64,000 nucleotides of DNA from Bacilliculturomica massiliensis (GTDB taxonomy: Bacteria; Bacillota; Clostridia; Peptostreptococcales; Anaerovoracaceae), in assembly GCF_900605495.1 (NCBI RefSeq), contig NZ_LR027603.1, positions 1,831,262 to 1,895,261 on the forward strand. Reading direction: 5' to 3'. The notes beneath the pieces were generated by a model. It ran no database searches. It had not been told where the DNA came from and saw only the letters and a program-made list of their open reading frames with translations. Of this stretch, positions 8,821 to 17,869 are shown piece by piece. Numbering within the stretch: position 1 is the stretch's first letter; each line of letters opens with the position of its first letter. The position numbers were made by a program, and so were the translations under genes.

Positions 8821-9492
8821 CTATCTCAAATGGATCGTGACCGTAGCGTTCATCCCGAAGGCCATAGGCAGCCCCTCGCCGTCCAGAAGCGTCACCTTCA
8901 CAGGGATCAGCTGGGTGACCTTTGTATAAGTCCCGCTGGTGGAAAAGCTGGAAGCGCCCGAAAAATAAGTCTGCGTGGCCGGATCGATCTCCGTCACCTG
9001 GCCTCTGAAACTCTTTCCCGGATAAGCGTCCAGTTTCACATCCACTGTCTGCCCTTCATGGATCTTGGCGATCTCCGTCTCTTCCACATTGACGCCGATG
9101 TACATGTCGTCCGTATCCGCCACCACAGCCAGCGCGGACCCCTGGGAGACCATCTGATTGACGGCGGCGTCGTTTTTCACCACGGTTCCCGTCACCGGAG
9201 ACGTAATGTAGGGAAGGGTCTCCTGCCGCCCTAAGATCTGATCTTTCTCCACCAGGTCCCCTGTCTCCACATCCCATTCCAGCAGTTTCCCGCCGGTGAC
9301 GGGCATTACGCTGTACATCTTCGCCGTGACCCTGGCATTGTCGGTGGTAAAATAGTTGGCCCGAAGGCTGAAGTAATAATATCCCCCGCAGCATGCCGCG
9401 ATCACGATGACCAGCGCCGCCAGACAGAGGATCTGCCTGATCTTTTTCTTATTTGGATCCCGCTTCTTCGATCCATCCTTTCTTTCGTCCAT
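8821..9492 (-). CDS. HlyD/EmrA-like membrane-fusion protein
   Basis: A 223-residue adaptor with a basic N-terminus, one transmembrane helix (about residues 22-42, ILCLAALVIVIAACCGGYYY), a lipoyl-like half (GKLLEWDVETGDLVEKDQIL), VTGTVVKNDAAVNQMVSQG and a beta-barrel. It lacks the long coiled-coil hairpin of EmrA, so it is short for the family. The start at 9492 has GGAGGAGG, which lies inside the end of the ABC gene; that gene stops at 9494. It belongs to the TetR-controlled exporter operon. Having two different adaptors beside one ABC pair is less usual. Confidence 0.82.
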   Translation of the reverse strand: MDERKDGSKKRDPNKKKIRQILCLAALVIVIAACCGGYYYFSLRANYFTTDNARVTAKMYSVMPVTGGKLLEWDVETGDLVEKDQILGRQETLPYITSPVTGTVVKNDAAVNQMVSQGSALAVVADTDDMYIGVNVEETEIAKIHEGQTVDVKLDAYPGKSFRGQVTEIDPATQTYFSGASSFSTSGTYTKVTQLIPVKVTLLDGEGLPMAFGMNATVTIHLR

Positions 9493-9493
9493 C

Positions 9494-11356
9494 TTATTCT
9501 TCCTCCTCCATGTTTCCATTTTCAAACTGGCTCATGTACAGGTCCGCGTAGAAACCTTTTTTCGCCAGCAGCGTTTCATGACTGCCCTGTTCGATAATAT
9601 CCCCGTCCTTCATGACCAGGATCAGATCCGCGTCCCGGATGGTAGAGAGCCTGTGGGCGATGACGAAGCTGGTCCGCCCCTCCATGAGATTGCTCATGGC
9701 TTTCTGGATCAGTACCTCCGTCCTGGTGTCGATGGAGCTGGTCGCTTCATCGAGGATCAGGATCGGCGGATCGGATAAAAATGTTCTGGCGATGGTGAGC
9801 AGCTGCTTCTGTCCCTGAGACAGATTGCTGGCCTCCTCGTTTACCACCATATCGTAGCCCCCCGGCAGCGACCGGATGAACTCGTCGCAGCAGGCCGCTT
9901 TCGCCGCCCGGACTACGTCCTCGTCGCTCTTTCCGAAACAGCCGTAACGGATATTCTCCCGCACGGAAGCGTGGTACAGCCAGGTATCCTGCAGTACCAT
10001 GCCGAACATGGACCGCAGATCCTTTCTCGTGAAATCCAGAATATCGTGTCCGTCAATGAGAATACTGCCCCCGTTCAGCTCATAAAAACGCATGAGCAGC
10101 TTTACTACGGTGGTCTTTCCCGCCCCTGTGGGCCCCACGATGGCCACCATCTGACCGGCCTTTACATCCGCCGAAAAATCGTTGATGATGATCTTGTCGC
10201 TGGTATAGCCAAAATGGACCCGGCGGAATTCCACGTGCCCCTCCACCTTATCCAGATGAATGGGATCCTCCGACTCCCCGATCTCCTCCTCCTCATTGAG
10301 AAATTCAAACACCCGCTCCGCTGCGGCCGCCGTCGACTGCAGCGTGTTGGAGATGTTGGCCAGCTGGGCGATGGGTTGGTTGAAGGACCTGACATACTGG
10401 ATAAACGCCTGGATATCGCCGATGTCGATGACCCTGTGGACCGCCAGGTAACCGCCGAGGATACAGACGGCCACATAGCCGAGATTTCCCACAAAGGACA
10501 TGATAGGCATCATCATGCCGGAGAGAAACTGAGATTTCCACGCGGTCCCGTACAGGCTCCTGTTCAGGCTGTTGAAGATGCGGATCGCCTCCGCTTCGCC
10601 GTTGAACGCCTGCACCACATTATGGCCGGCGTAGTTTTCTTCGATATGTCCGTTTATCATGCCCAGGTACTTCTGCTGATCGCGGAAGTATTTCTGCGAT
10701 CTCTTCACCACCCCCATGATCAGTCCCATGGAAAGCGGTATGATCAGCAGCGTGACCAGCGTCATCCGGATGCTGATGGTAAGCATCATGACCAGAACGC
10801 CCACCAGCGTGGCAGCCGAGGTGATGATCTGCGTCAGGCTCTGGTTCAGCGTCTGGTTGACCGTGTCCACATCGTTGGTGATGCGGGACAGTACCTCCCC
10901 GTGGGACCGCGCGTCGAAATAAGCCAGAGGCAGTCTGTTGATCTTCTCTGAAATATCCTTTCGGAACCGGTACGTGATCTTCATGGATACGCCCGACATG
11001 ATGAAGCTCTGCAGGTAGGAAAAAAGCGCCGATATCACATAGAGCACCACCAGCAGGGCGATGCAGTTCCCGATATAGCGGAAGTCCGTGAGCAGGCCCA
11101 TGCCCCCCATCCACGCCATCAGCCCCTCGAAAAGTTTCGTGGTAGCCTTGCCCAGTATCTTGGGGCCGACGATGGAAAACACAGAGGAAAATGCCGCCAG
11201 GCAGACCACCAGGATCACCTGGGTCCGAAAAGCGTCGATATAGCGCAGAAGATTCTTCATGGTCCCCTTGAAGTCTTTCGCTTTCTCCACGGGACCGCCT
11301 CTCATGCCGGCCGGCCGCCGGCCCATCATGGGAGGCGCAGCTTTTTTATCCGTCAT
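9494..11356 (-). CDS. ABC exporter half-transporter, canonical Walker B subunit
   Basis: A 620-residue type IV ABC exporter subunit. Six membrane helices occupy about residues 40-340 and a nucleotide-binding domain about 375-610. Walker A is GPTGAGKTT and Walker B is ILILDEATSSID with the catalytic glutamate. The signature is LSQGQ instead of LSGGQ. The partner encoded upstream has the opposite defect, which is typical of heterodimeric exporters such as BmrCD or TM287/288. The first bases overlap the partner's stop by four bases (ATGA). A basic, glycine-rich N-terminal extension of about 30 residues precedes the membrane domain. The likely substrate is a drug, lipid or peptide. Confidence 0.9.
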   Translation of the reverse strand: MTDKKAAPPMMGRRPAGMRGGPVEKAKDFKGTMKNLLRYIDAFRTQVILVVCLAAFSSVFSIVGPKILGKATTKLFEGLMAWMGGMGLLTDFRYIGNCIALLVVLYVISALFSYLQSFIMSGVSMKITYRFRKDISEKINRLPLAYFDARSHGEVLSRITNDVDTVNQTLNQSLTQIITSAATLVGVLVMMLTISIRMTLVTLLIIPLSMGLIMGVVKRSQKYFRDQQKYLGMINGHIEENYAGHNVVQAFNGEAEAIRIFNSLNRSLYGTAWKSQFLSGMMMPIMSFVGNLGYVAVCILGGYLAVHRVIDIGDIQAFIQYVRSFNQPIAQLANISNTLQSTAAAAERVFEFLNEEEEIGESEDPIHLDKVEGHVEFRRVHFGYTSDKIIINDFSADVKAGQMVAIVGPTGAGKTTVVKLLMRFYELNGGSILIDGHDILDFTRKDLRSMFGMVLQDTWLYHASVRENIRYGCFGKSDEDVVRAAKAACCDEFIRSLPGGYDMVVNEEASNLSQGQKQLLTIARTFLSDPPILILDEATSSIDTRTEVLIQKAMSNLMEGRTSFVIAHRLSTIRDADLILVMKDGDIIEQGSHETLLAKKGFYADLYMSQFENGNMEEEE

Positions 11357-13104
11357 TGCAATTCCTCCTCGCTCAGCTGCGACAGCGCGATCTCACGGTA
11401 AATATCGCAGGAATCCAGCAGCTCCCTGTGGGTGCCGATCCCCTTTATCCTGCCGTGATCCAGCACGATGATCTGCTCCGCTCCCATGATCGTACTGATC
11501 CGCTGGGCCACCAGAAGCACCGTGCTATCCCCCGTCTGTTCCTTCAGCGCGGCCCGCAGGGCGGAATCCGTCTTAAAGTCCAGCGCGGAAAAACTGTCGT
11601 CAAATATGTAGATCTGCGGTCTCTTTACCAGCGCCCGGGCGATGGAGAGCCGCTGTTTCTGTCCTCCCGACACGTTGCCGCCGCCCTGGGCCACCGGCGT
11701 GTCGAAACGTTCCGGCTTCGATTCAATGAATTCCATAGCCTGAGCGATGGCGGCCGCGGAAACGATCTGTTCCTCCGACGCCTCCGGATCCGCGTAGGCC
11801 AGATTGCTTCGTATGGTACCGGAGAAGAGCACGCCTTTCTGGGGCACGTAGCCCAGCCGGTTCCGCAGATCGTGAAGGCGGAGCCGCTTCAGCGGAACGC
11901 CGTCGATGCGGATCTCCCCGCCGGTCACGTCGTAAAATCGGGGGATCAGATTCACCAGAGCAGACTTTCCGCTTCCCGTGGAGCCGATAAACGCCGTGGT
12001 CTGTCCCGGCTTCGCCGTAAAGCTGATATCGTGCAGCACATCCTCGTCCGCGTCGGGATAGTGAAAGGAAACGTGATCAAAGACCACCTCGCCGCCTCCG
12101 CGGCGGGCTCCGTCCTTTTTCTCTTCCTCAGGCAGAAGGAGGTCTTCTTCATCTTCCACCGAGGCCTCCGCAGCCAGCACCTCCGCCACGCGGTTTGCGG
12201 AAACAGACGCTCTGGGGATCATAATGAACATCATCGACATCATGAGAAACGCCATGATGATCTGCATAACGTACTGCATGTAGGCCATCATGTCCCCCAC
12301 TTCCATCTGAAAGGAGGACACCTGATGGGCGCCCACCCATACCACCAGCACGGTGACCAGATTCATGAGCAGCATCATCGCCGGCATCATGCCCGCCGTG
12401 ATCCGGTTGACAAACAGATTGGTAGCCGTCAGCGTTCCATTTACCTGATCGAACCGGTCCTCTTCGAAACGCTGGGTGTTGAAGGCTCTCACCACCAGCA
12501 TGCCGTCCAGATTCTCCCGAACCACCAGATTCAGCCGGTCGATCAGATTCTGCACGATCTTAAATTTTGGTACCGCCGCCGTAAACATGATCATGACCAG
12601 CCCGATCAGGATCGTCACCGCGATGCCGATGATCCAGGACATGGATGTGCTTTTCGCCAGAGCGTGAAAGAAGCCGCCCACGCCCATGATCGGTGCGTAA
12701 AATACCATTCGTATCATCATCACGATCAGCATCTGTATCTGCGTGATGTCGTTGGTGGTCCTGGTGATCAGCGAGGATGTGGAAAAGCGGTCAAACTCCG
12801 CGTTGGAAAAGCTCTCCACCTTTTCGAAAATATCGATCCGCAGATCGCGGCTCACCCCGGCCGCCGCTCTGGACGCCAGCAGTCCCACAGCAACGCTGCA
12901 GGCGGCGCTGAGGAGGGAGACCCCCAGCATCTGCGCTCCGGCCTGCAGTATGTAGGATGCATTTCCCGTGGTGATCCCCTCGTTGACGATGTCCGACATA
13001 AAATCCGGCAGCGCCAGATCACAGGCCGCCTGACCGAACAGCAGAACCACGGCTCCCAGCACATACCCGAAATACGGAACGATGTATTGGATCAGAGATA
13101 TCAT
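11353..13104 (-). CDS. ABC exporter half-transporter, degenerate Walker B subunit
   Basis: A 583-residue ABC exporter subunit: six membrane helices in residues 1-310, then a nucleotide-binding domain. Walker A is GSTGSGKSALVN and the signature is a proper VSGGQ. Walker B reads IYIFDDSFSALD, so the catalytic glutamate is replaced by aspartate. This marks it as the degenerate partner of the downstream half-transporter. It is the first gene of a four-gene operon (two ABC halves, two membrane-fusion proteins). The promoter upstream is overlapped by palindromes next to a divergent TetR gene, so expression is probably repressed until an effector binds TetR. Confidence 0.9.
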   Translation of the reverse strand: MISLIQYIVPYFGYVLGAVVLLFGQAACDLALPDFMSDIVNEGITTGNASYILQAGAQMLGVSLLSAACSVAVGLLASRAAAGVSRDLRIDIFEKVESFSNAEFDRFSTSSLITRTTNDITQIQMLIVMMIRMVFYAPIMGVGGFFHALAKSTSMSWIIGIAVTILIGLVMIMFTAAVPKFKIVQNLIDRLNLVVRENLDGMLVVRAFNTQRFEEDRFDQVNGTLTATNLFVNRITAGMMPAMMLLMNLVTVLVVWVGAHQVSSFQMEVGDMMAYMQYVMQIIMAFLMMSMMFIMIPRASVSANRVAEVLAAEASVEDEEDLLLPEEEKKDGARRGGGEVVFDHVSFHYPDADEDVLHDISFTAKPGQTTAFIGSTGSGKSALVNLIPRFYDVTGGEIRIDGVPLKRLRLHDLRNRLGYVPQKGVLFSGTIRSNLAYADPEASEEQIVSAAAIAQAMEFIESKPERFDTPVAQGGGNVSGGQKQRLSIARALVKRPQIYIFDDSFSALDFKTDSALRAALKEQTGDSTVLLVAQRISTIMGAEQIIVLDHGRIKGIGTHRELLDSCDIYREIALSQLSEEELQ

Positions 13105-13155
13105 AGCCCATTCTCCTTCTTTCCCGTACGCGCGTTTCCACGCGCAAAATTAAGT

Positions 13156-13193
13156 GTAGTATTTATGATACTACGGTATCATACATTTGTAAA
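13156..13193 (-). promoter_or_regulatory. Exporter promoter with overlapping TetR-type operator
   Basis: TTTACA (13188-13193) and TATCAT (13165-13170), 17 bp apart, form a promoter reading toward the ABC genes. A perfect inverted repeat GTAGTAT-5-ATACTAC (13156-13174) and a second GATAC-TACG-GTATC (13167-13180) cover the -10 region. These are the best candidates for the binding site of the divergent TetR protein. The regulator-site link is inferred from position. Confidence 0.6.
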
Positions 13194-13229
13194 TACGTAT
13201 ATAAAAAAACCTTACTATATATTATTATC

Positions 13230-13258
13230 TTGAACTATTGTGAAACTCCTGTTAAGAT
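13230..13258 (+). promoter_or_regulatory. Putative promoter of the tetR gene
   Basis: TTGAAC (13230-13235) and TAAGAT (13253-13258) with 17 bp spacing lie 181 bp upstream of the regulator start. This leaves a GC-rich leader containing two copies of GCCCGCAGCCCAGGCG (around 13350-13380). Confidence 0.4.
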
Positions 13259-13438
13259 AAGATCATCAGGAAGTCCCTCGATTTCCACACCAAGCCTTCC
13301 CCGACAAGGGCAGGGACGCGCCGGCCGGCTGCCGTCCGGCGCAGTTTGGCCCGCAGCCCAGGCGGGCCCGCAGCCCAGGCGCGGCGCCGCGTATCTGTCA
13401 GAGAAGGCACTCCAACGACAGAAAGGAGACCGCGCCTC

Positions 13439-14104
13439 ATGGAACGAGAGAATAAAACGAAGAAGAGGATCCGCAGGACCGCCCTCGAACTCTTTCAGCA
13501 AAAGTCCTTCGAAAAAGTGACGCTGAATGAGATCTGCGAAAAAAGCGGAGTCAACAAACACACCTTCTACTATTATTTCAAATCGAAGGACGAGCTTTTG
13601 GACCACTACTATGAAATACCAGACGGCGTGGCATCCTGCGATCTCTCCTCGCTCCTCACCGCCGATTCCTACGTGGAGCAATTCTGGCTTCTCATAAAAA
13701 AAATGATCGATTTTATGGAAGAGTCCGGCGTCGCCATCGTCAGGCAGATCTTCATTAAAAATATGATGGAAGACGTGGGCACCTTCAACGTAGCCGAGAA
13801 AAAGAAGGAAATGATCCGCGCCCAGATCGCCATCATAAAAAAAGGCCAGGAGGCCGGCCAGTTCCGCAATCAGGCCGACGCCCGGTTTCTGGCCATTCTT
13901 TTCCACCAGATCGCCATCTCCACCGCCTTCATGTGGAGCGTGCGCAACGCCTCCTTCTCCTATTCCGGCATGATGCGCTACATGTACGAGATGGCCTTCG
14001 ACGTGGCGCCTGAATATCGAAAGGCAGACGATACCCAACTGCCCGGCATGGGTTTCGGTCCTCCCTTCGGGGAAAACTGCAAAGACGATCCCCCAACGGT
14101 CTAG
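13439..14104 (+). CDS. TetR/AcrR-family transcriptional regulator
   Basis: A 221-residue regulator. An N-terminal TetR helix-turn-helix occupies residues 10-55 (KVTLNEICEKSGVNKHTFYY, YYFKSKDELLDHYY), followed by an all-helical ligand domain. The start at 13439 has AAAGGAGAC in front; the open frame extends further upstream but without a site. It is transcribed away from the four-gene ABC exporter operon, and the shared intergenic region holds two inverted repeats. It most likely represses the exporter and itself. The effector is unknown. A bidirectional terminator lies about 140 bp after the stop. Confidence 0.85.
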   Translation: MERENKTKKRIRRTALELFQQKSFEKVTLNEICEKSGVNKHTFYYYFKSKDELLDHYYEIPDGVASCDLSSLLTADSYVEQFWLLIKKMIDFMEESGVAIVRQIFIKNMMEDVGTFNVAEKKKEMIRAQIAIIKKGQEAGQFRNQADARFLAILFHQIAISTAFMWSVRNASFSYSGMMRYMYEMAFDVAPEYRKADDTQLPGMGFGPPFGENCKDDPPTV

Positions 14105-14239
14105 CAAAAATCTGCGTTTAAGACCATGTGAAACGTCGGATAGACAGGCCAGGCAAAAGACCGGCAGCCGATCATCATCTTATTCAGAATATGCGCTGTT
14201 TATGCATGTTCGGATGACCTTCTCCTGACGGGAACCCCT

Positions 14240-14303
14240 AAAAAAACGACCTGCAGCGAGAAACATTTTCTGTCGAAAATGGATCTCACTGCAGGCCGTT
14301 TTT
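14240..14303. terminator. Bidirectional terminator between tetR and the LytTR gene
   Basis: Arms around CGACCTGCAGCGAG (14247-14260) and CTCACTGCAGGCCG (14285-14298) pair with few mismatches. They are flanked by an A-run (14240-14246) and a T-run (14299-14303), so the hairpin can stop transcription from both sides. It separates two convergent genes. Between it and 14390 lies a run of degenerate CGTCCG-TTCTTT repeats. Confidence 0.75.
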
Positions 14304-14390
14304 CTATTCGTCCGTTCTTTGCCCATTGGTCCGTTCTTTCCGAATTCGTCGGCTCTTTCCGAGTTCGTCCGCTCTTTCGGCCCTTCCCTC

Positions 14391-15137
14391 TCAGCACGTT
14401 CCTCCGCTTCCATTCAGCCAGTAGTCGCCCCACCGCCTTTTCACCCCGGTGGAAAGCCCCCGGGGAAGCGACACCCGGGCCCCGTTCCTCAACGTCACCT
14501 CCGCCTTGTCCACAGAAGTCACATAATGGAGATTGACTGCAAAACTGGAACCGCACAGAACGAAACGCGGGTCGGCCAGCAGCGCTTCCACCGCCGACTG
14601 AAACGGTCCCTGGAGTGTCACGCTGTTCACAGTCTCCCCTCCCGCAAGATGGTATCGAACAGCCCGTCCCGCCAGCTCCGCATAGAGGATCTCATCCAGC
14701 AGCAAAAGCCTCAGCCCGTTTTTCACCTTGACCTGAACAGAGGCCGCACGCCGCTTCTGCAGCCGTTCTGACGCACGGTCCAGCACACTGTACAGCTGAA
14801 CCGGATCCGCCGGCTTTAACAGGTAATAAAATGCCTGGGTCAAATAAGAGTCTACGGCAAAATCCGGCGATGTGGTCAGATAGACGATGGGCGCGTCCCT
14901 CCCCATTTCCCGCAGCCTGAGACCCAGGTCAATACCCGAGAGACCGGGCATGATGACATCCAGCACATAGAGGTCGAAGCCGCCCCCGTCCTCCTCCTGT
15001 TTCAGCAGCTCGTCGCCGGAGGAAAAGACCGTCAGCCGGGCCGCAAGGCCGGGGCGTTCTTCCATATACCCACGGAGCAGGCCGCCTGTCAAGGCAAGCT
15101 GTTCCGGTTCGTCGTCGCAAAGAGCAATATTTAACAT
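14391..15137 (-). CDS. LytTR-family response regulator
   Basis: A 248-residue two-component response regulator. The receiver domain (residues 1-120) has the acidic pocket CDDEP and phospho-acceptor Asp in LYVLDVIMPG near residue 57. A LytTR DNA-binding domain follows (about residues 135-240: LLLLDEILYAEL, FVLCGSSFAVNLHYV). The start is the ATG at 15137 with AGGAGG six bases upstream; an in-frame TTG two codons earlier is less likely. No histidine kinase is adjacent, so it is an orphan here. LytTR regulators often control bacteriocin, peptide or wall functions; no target can be named. Confidence 0.87.
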   Translation of the reverse strand: MLNIALCDDEPEQLALTGGLLRGYMEERPGLAARLTVFSSGDELLKQEEDGGGFDLYVLDVIMPGLSGIDLGLRLREMGRDAPIVYLTTSPDFAVDSYLTQAFYYLLKPADPVQLYSVLDRASERLQKRRAASVQVKVKNGLRLLLLDEILYAELAGRAVRYHLAGGETVNSVTLQGPFQSAVEALLADPRFVLCGSSFAVNLHYVTSVDKAEVTLRNGARVSLPRGLSTGVKRRWGDYWLNGSGGTC

Positions 15138-15470
15138 GCGCAACCTCCTGTCAGGCTGTATCTCACCAGTTCTGTACCATTCAGCCGGTTTTTCACGGGC
15201 ATCGTGCAGATCGAAGGGTCTTCACAGACATCATAAAAGCTTTTTTTTGCAGCGGCGTGCAAATTTTACGTAAAACGGTACCAGATCCGCACTATGCCCC
15301 ACAAGCGGGCTTCTTTTCGTTAGAATATACAGTAGCAAAAGGCAGGTCCGCTGTCAAGCTGTCCAGCCAAATAAGAACATCGTACCCAAACAGCTGCCGG
15401 GTCCGCCCCCAACTGTTTCCGCAGTTCCCCGGAAATAAAAACAACAGAGCGAGAGGAGAGGAAAAAGACG

Positions 15471-15701
15471 ATGCGAGCAGTTACCGATGCCGGCCGGCGC
15501 GCCGGGGACCGTCCTCTGAAAGAGCCGCGGACAGGCGGGAGCGTCTGGCCGCACCAATGCTGCCCTGCATTCACGCCCCGCCAGACGGCCATGGGAATAG
15601 AACGGGAATGCTGGTACTGCCGGTTTGCAGACTTCCATCTGAAGGAGCAGGTTCCTCTGGATGTAGGCATCTGCTGCTGGCCCAAAAAACAGCTCGACTG
15701 A
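15471..15701 (+). CDS. Possible small cysteine-rich protein
   Basis: A 76-codon frame whose ATG is preceded by GGAGAGGAAAAAGACG, a fair ribosome binding site. The last 32 residues contain a compact pattern ECWYCRFADFHLKEQ ... GICCWPKKQ with four cysteines, which could bind metal. The first 45 residues are basic and low in information. I do not recognise a family. Nothing else in this 1.4 kb gene-poor stretch is a better candidate. It may be a true small gene or chance. Confidence 0.3.
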   Translation: MRAVTDAGRRAGDRPLKEPRTGGSVWPHQCCPAFTPRQTAMGIERECWYCRFADFHLKEQVPLDVGICCWPKKQLD

Positions 15702-16604
15702 AACGGCGTTTCTCTTTTGGCCGGCTATGAGGATCAGAAGGCCCCGTGTCACCAGCGTTGCGCCGCCTGCCGTGGATCAGAACAGCAAGCGGCCTCATCC
15801 GGCAGGGAGGCCGCTCACCTGGCTGGGTTGTCCCCCTTGAGAGTAGATGTGCCCTACGGCAGGCGACGGCTGTTAGCGCTCCCTGTCGTAGAAATCTCAG
15901 GGGAAATAGGTCAGATCTAGTTTTTTTCCCCGATCTCACCGAAACAGAGCTGTGAAATAGGTGAATACTCAACAAAAAATCAATTCTCACCCATTTGGCA
16001 GCAATTATCGAGGATTCAGCACTGATTTTCAAGTATTTTTCGGTGATTTTCTATTTTTTTTGCTCTTTTCACCTATACAGACTCTGACGCTCCTGGTCTC
16101 AACCACTGGTGGACCCGCCGATCTCGCGTCCGGCGCAGCCATCCGGGCCACACACCGATCTTGTCTCCCGGCCCAGCTGCCCTGCGGCCCACCAGTCTCA
16201 CGGCTCAACTTTCATTGGGAAATATTCTGCTCTATATATAAATAAAGAAGGCGTCCCGAAAAAGTCAAATCTGATCGACTCTTGAGACGCCTTCTTGTTA
16301 AGCTTGGTCCATGTCTCTATTTTTCATTTTCCAAGTAATATTTCTATATGGCGTTGTCCGCTGCAGCTTTGCTTTCTTATTGTTTCAAACGAATGATGCC
16401 TTTTCCTGATTTGTCTCATCGCGCACTCCCTAAACCTGCTGAACGGTTTTAATAAATTTTACCACATTTAATATTGAAATGTAGCGCTCATCGTCCTAAA
16501 CCCGAGCCCGCTGTCCGATCAACGAAAAAAGCAGGCGGCCGAACGTTCAGTCTACCTGCTTTTTTCGTAAAAGCTTTCGATATCATTTACACCCGATCTG
16601 CTTA
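15702..16604. other. Gene-poor region with several hairpins
   Basis: About 900 bp without a convincing coding frame. It holds a GCGGCCTC / GAGGCCGC hairpin (15789-15814). An inverted TAGGTGAA / TTCACCTA pair lies at about 15957 and 16074. An 11-base perfect stem AAGAAGGCGTC / GACGCCTTCTT (16245-16255 with 16286-16296) could terminate transcription. The terminator of the aminotransferase operon is at the end. No known RNA family is recognised. Confidence 0.45.
16525..16565 (-). terminator. Terminator of catabolic operon I
   Basis: Perfect 11-base arms AAAAAAGCAGG (16525-16535) and CCTGCTTTTTT (16555-16565) with a 19-base loop, 40 bp after the aminotransferase stop. The T-run on either strand makes it potentially bidirectional. 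Confidence 0.8.
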
Positions 16605-17828
16605 TTATAACGGGACGGGCTGCTTGCCCATGGCTTCCCTGGCCTCCTGATACAGCGCCTCAAAGGCGGGGATGGACGCTTCCACGGTATGACGGGACAC
16701 GCAGAAGGACAGGCGCAGCCATTCGGGACAGCCGAAGCTGGCGGCGGGCACCACGAAAACATTCCGCTTGATGGCCAGATCCATGAAGTCCTCCGCGCTC
16801 ATGCCGAAAGGCGCCTGGAAGAAGAGGTAAAACGCGCCGCTGGGGTCTGCGAAGCGGTAACCGATCCGGCTGAACGCCTCCCGCAGCACCTTGCGGTTAT
16901 GGGCGTAGTCGGCCATATTAGGCGCCACGTCCACACAGCGTTCCACCACCATCTGAAACAACGTGGGAGCGCATACATTGGCCACATCGCTGGAAGCGCC
17001 GCGGAGACCGGCCCAAACGTCGTCGAAATCGTCGATGTTGTTGTCGGTGGCCACGAAACCGATGCGCTCGCCAGGCAGCGACAGGGATTTGCTGTAGGAA
17101 TAGCAGATGATCGTGTTATTGTAATAAGCCGGAATATAAGGAACCACCTCGTCGGTGTACACCAGCTCCCGATAGGGCTCGTCGCAGATGAGATAGATGG
17201 CGTGACCGTATTCAGCGCTTTTCTTCTTTAGCAGGGCGGCCAGTTTTTTGATGGTCTCTTCACTGTAGATGACGCCGGAGGGATTGTTGGGCGAATTGAT
17301 GATGATACCCTGCGTGTGTTTGCTCAGCCGGGGTTCCAGCTCGTCGAAGTTGATCTGGAAATGCTCCGTGTCCGGCGGAACCACGACCATCTTGTTGCCG
17401 CCGCAGGCCACCATGGGATAGTAGCCGGGGAAGAAGGGAGCGATGACCATGATCTCGCTGTTTTCGTCGATGTGCAGCGCCCTGCTGACGGTATGCAGCC
17501 CCGTGCTTGCGCCGGTGACCATCATGAAGTTATCCTTGGTCAGCTGTCGGCCGAAACGGCGATTGAAGGAGTCTGCAATGGCCTGCCGGCAGGAATCCAT
17601 GCCCGCGTTGCTGGAATAGCCGTGGACTGCCACCAGATCGTCCGTGCCGCGAATGATATCGACGATGGCGTCCTCCACCTCCTGCGGCGGAGGCGTGCTG
17701 GGATTGCCCAGTGTAAAGTCGTACACATTTTCTCTGCCGATCTTCAGCGCCAGCTGACCGGCCGTTTCAGAAAGAGCCCGGATATCGGAACGCTTGCCTC
17801 TTGTGGCAAGATATTGAGAAGCTATCAT
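16605..17828 (-). CDS. Pyridoxal-phosphate aminotransferase, class I/II
   Basis: A 407-residue fold-type I aminotransferase. It has the substrate-loop region FTLGNPSTPPP, the cofactor-ring motif INSPNNPSGV, CDEPYRELVY and the lysine-containing loop SYSKSLSLPGERIG, whose Lys should form the Schiff base with PLP. The start at 17828 has GGAGG; seven codons further upstream lack one. It is the last gene of an operon with a 2-oxoacid:ferredoxin oxidoreductase, butyrate kinase and PduL. It should supply the 2-oxoacid from an amino acid (aromatic, branched-chain or alanine-like; not decidable here). The terminator at 16525-16565 closes the operon. Confidence 0.9.
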   Translation of the reverse strand: MIASQYLATRGKRSDIRALSETAGQLALKIGRENVYDFTLGNPSTPPPQEVEDAIVDIIRGTDDLVAVHGYSSNAGMDSCRQAIADSFNRRFGRQLTKDNFMMVTGASTGLHTVSRALHIDENSEIMVIAPFFPGYYPMVACGGNKMVVVPPDTEHFQINFDELEPRLSKHTQGIIINSPNNPSGVIYSEETIKKLAALLKKKSAEYGHAIYLICDEPYRELVYTDEVVPYIPAYYNNTIICYSYSKSLSLPGERIGFVATDNNIDDFDDVWAGLRGASSDVANVCAPTLFQMVVERCVDVAPNMADYAHNRKVLREAFSRIGYRFADPSGAFYLFFQAPFGMSAEDFMDLAIKRNVFVVPAASFGCPEWLRLSFCVSRHTVEASIPAFEALYQEAREAMGKQPVPL

Positions 17829-17869
17829 GGGTTTTCCTCCGTTTCTCAACTGTTATTTGTTGTAATTGT

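Noticed and set aside
11356..13233. A 625-codon plus-strand frame opposite the first ABC gene
   Set aside because: It is antisense to a clearly coding ABC transporter, rich in His/Arg/Gln, without domain similarity or binding site.
15257..15730. A 157-codon plus-strand frame in the gene-poor region
   Set aside because: Composition is random-looking, with no binding site or conserved pattern; the shorter frame at 15471 is more plausible.
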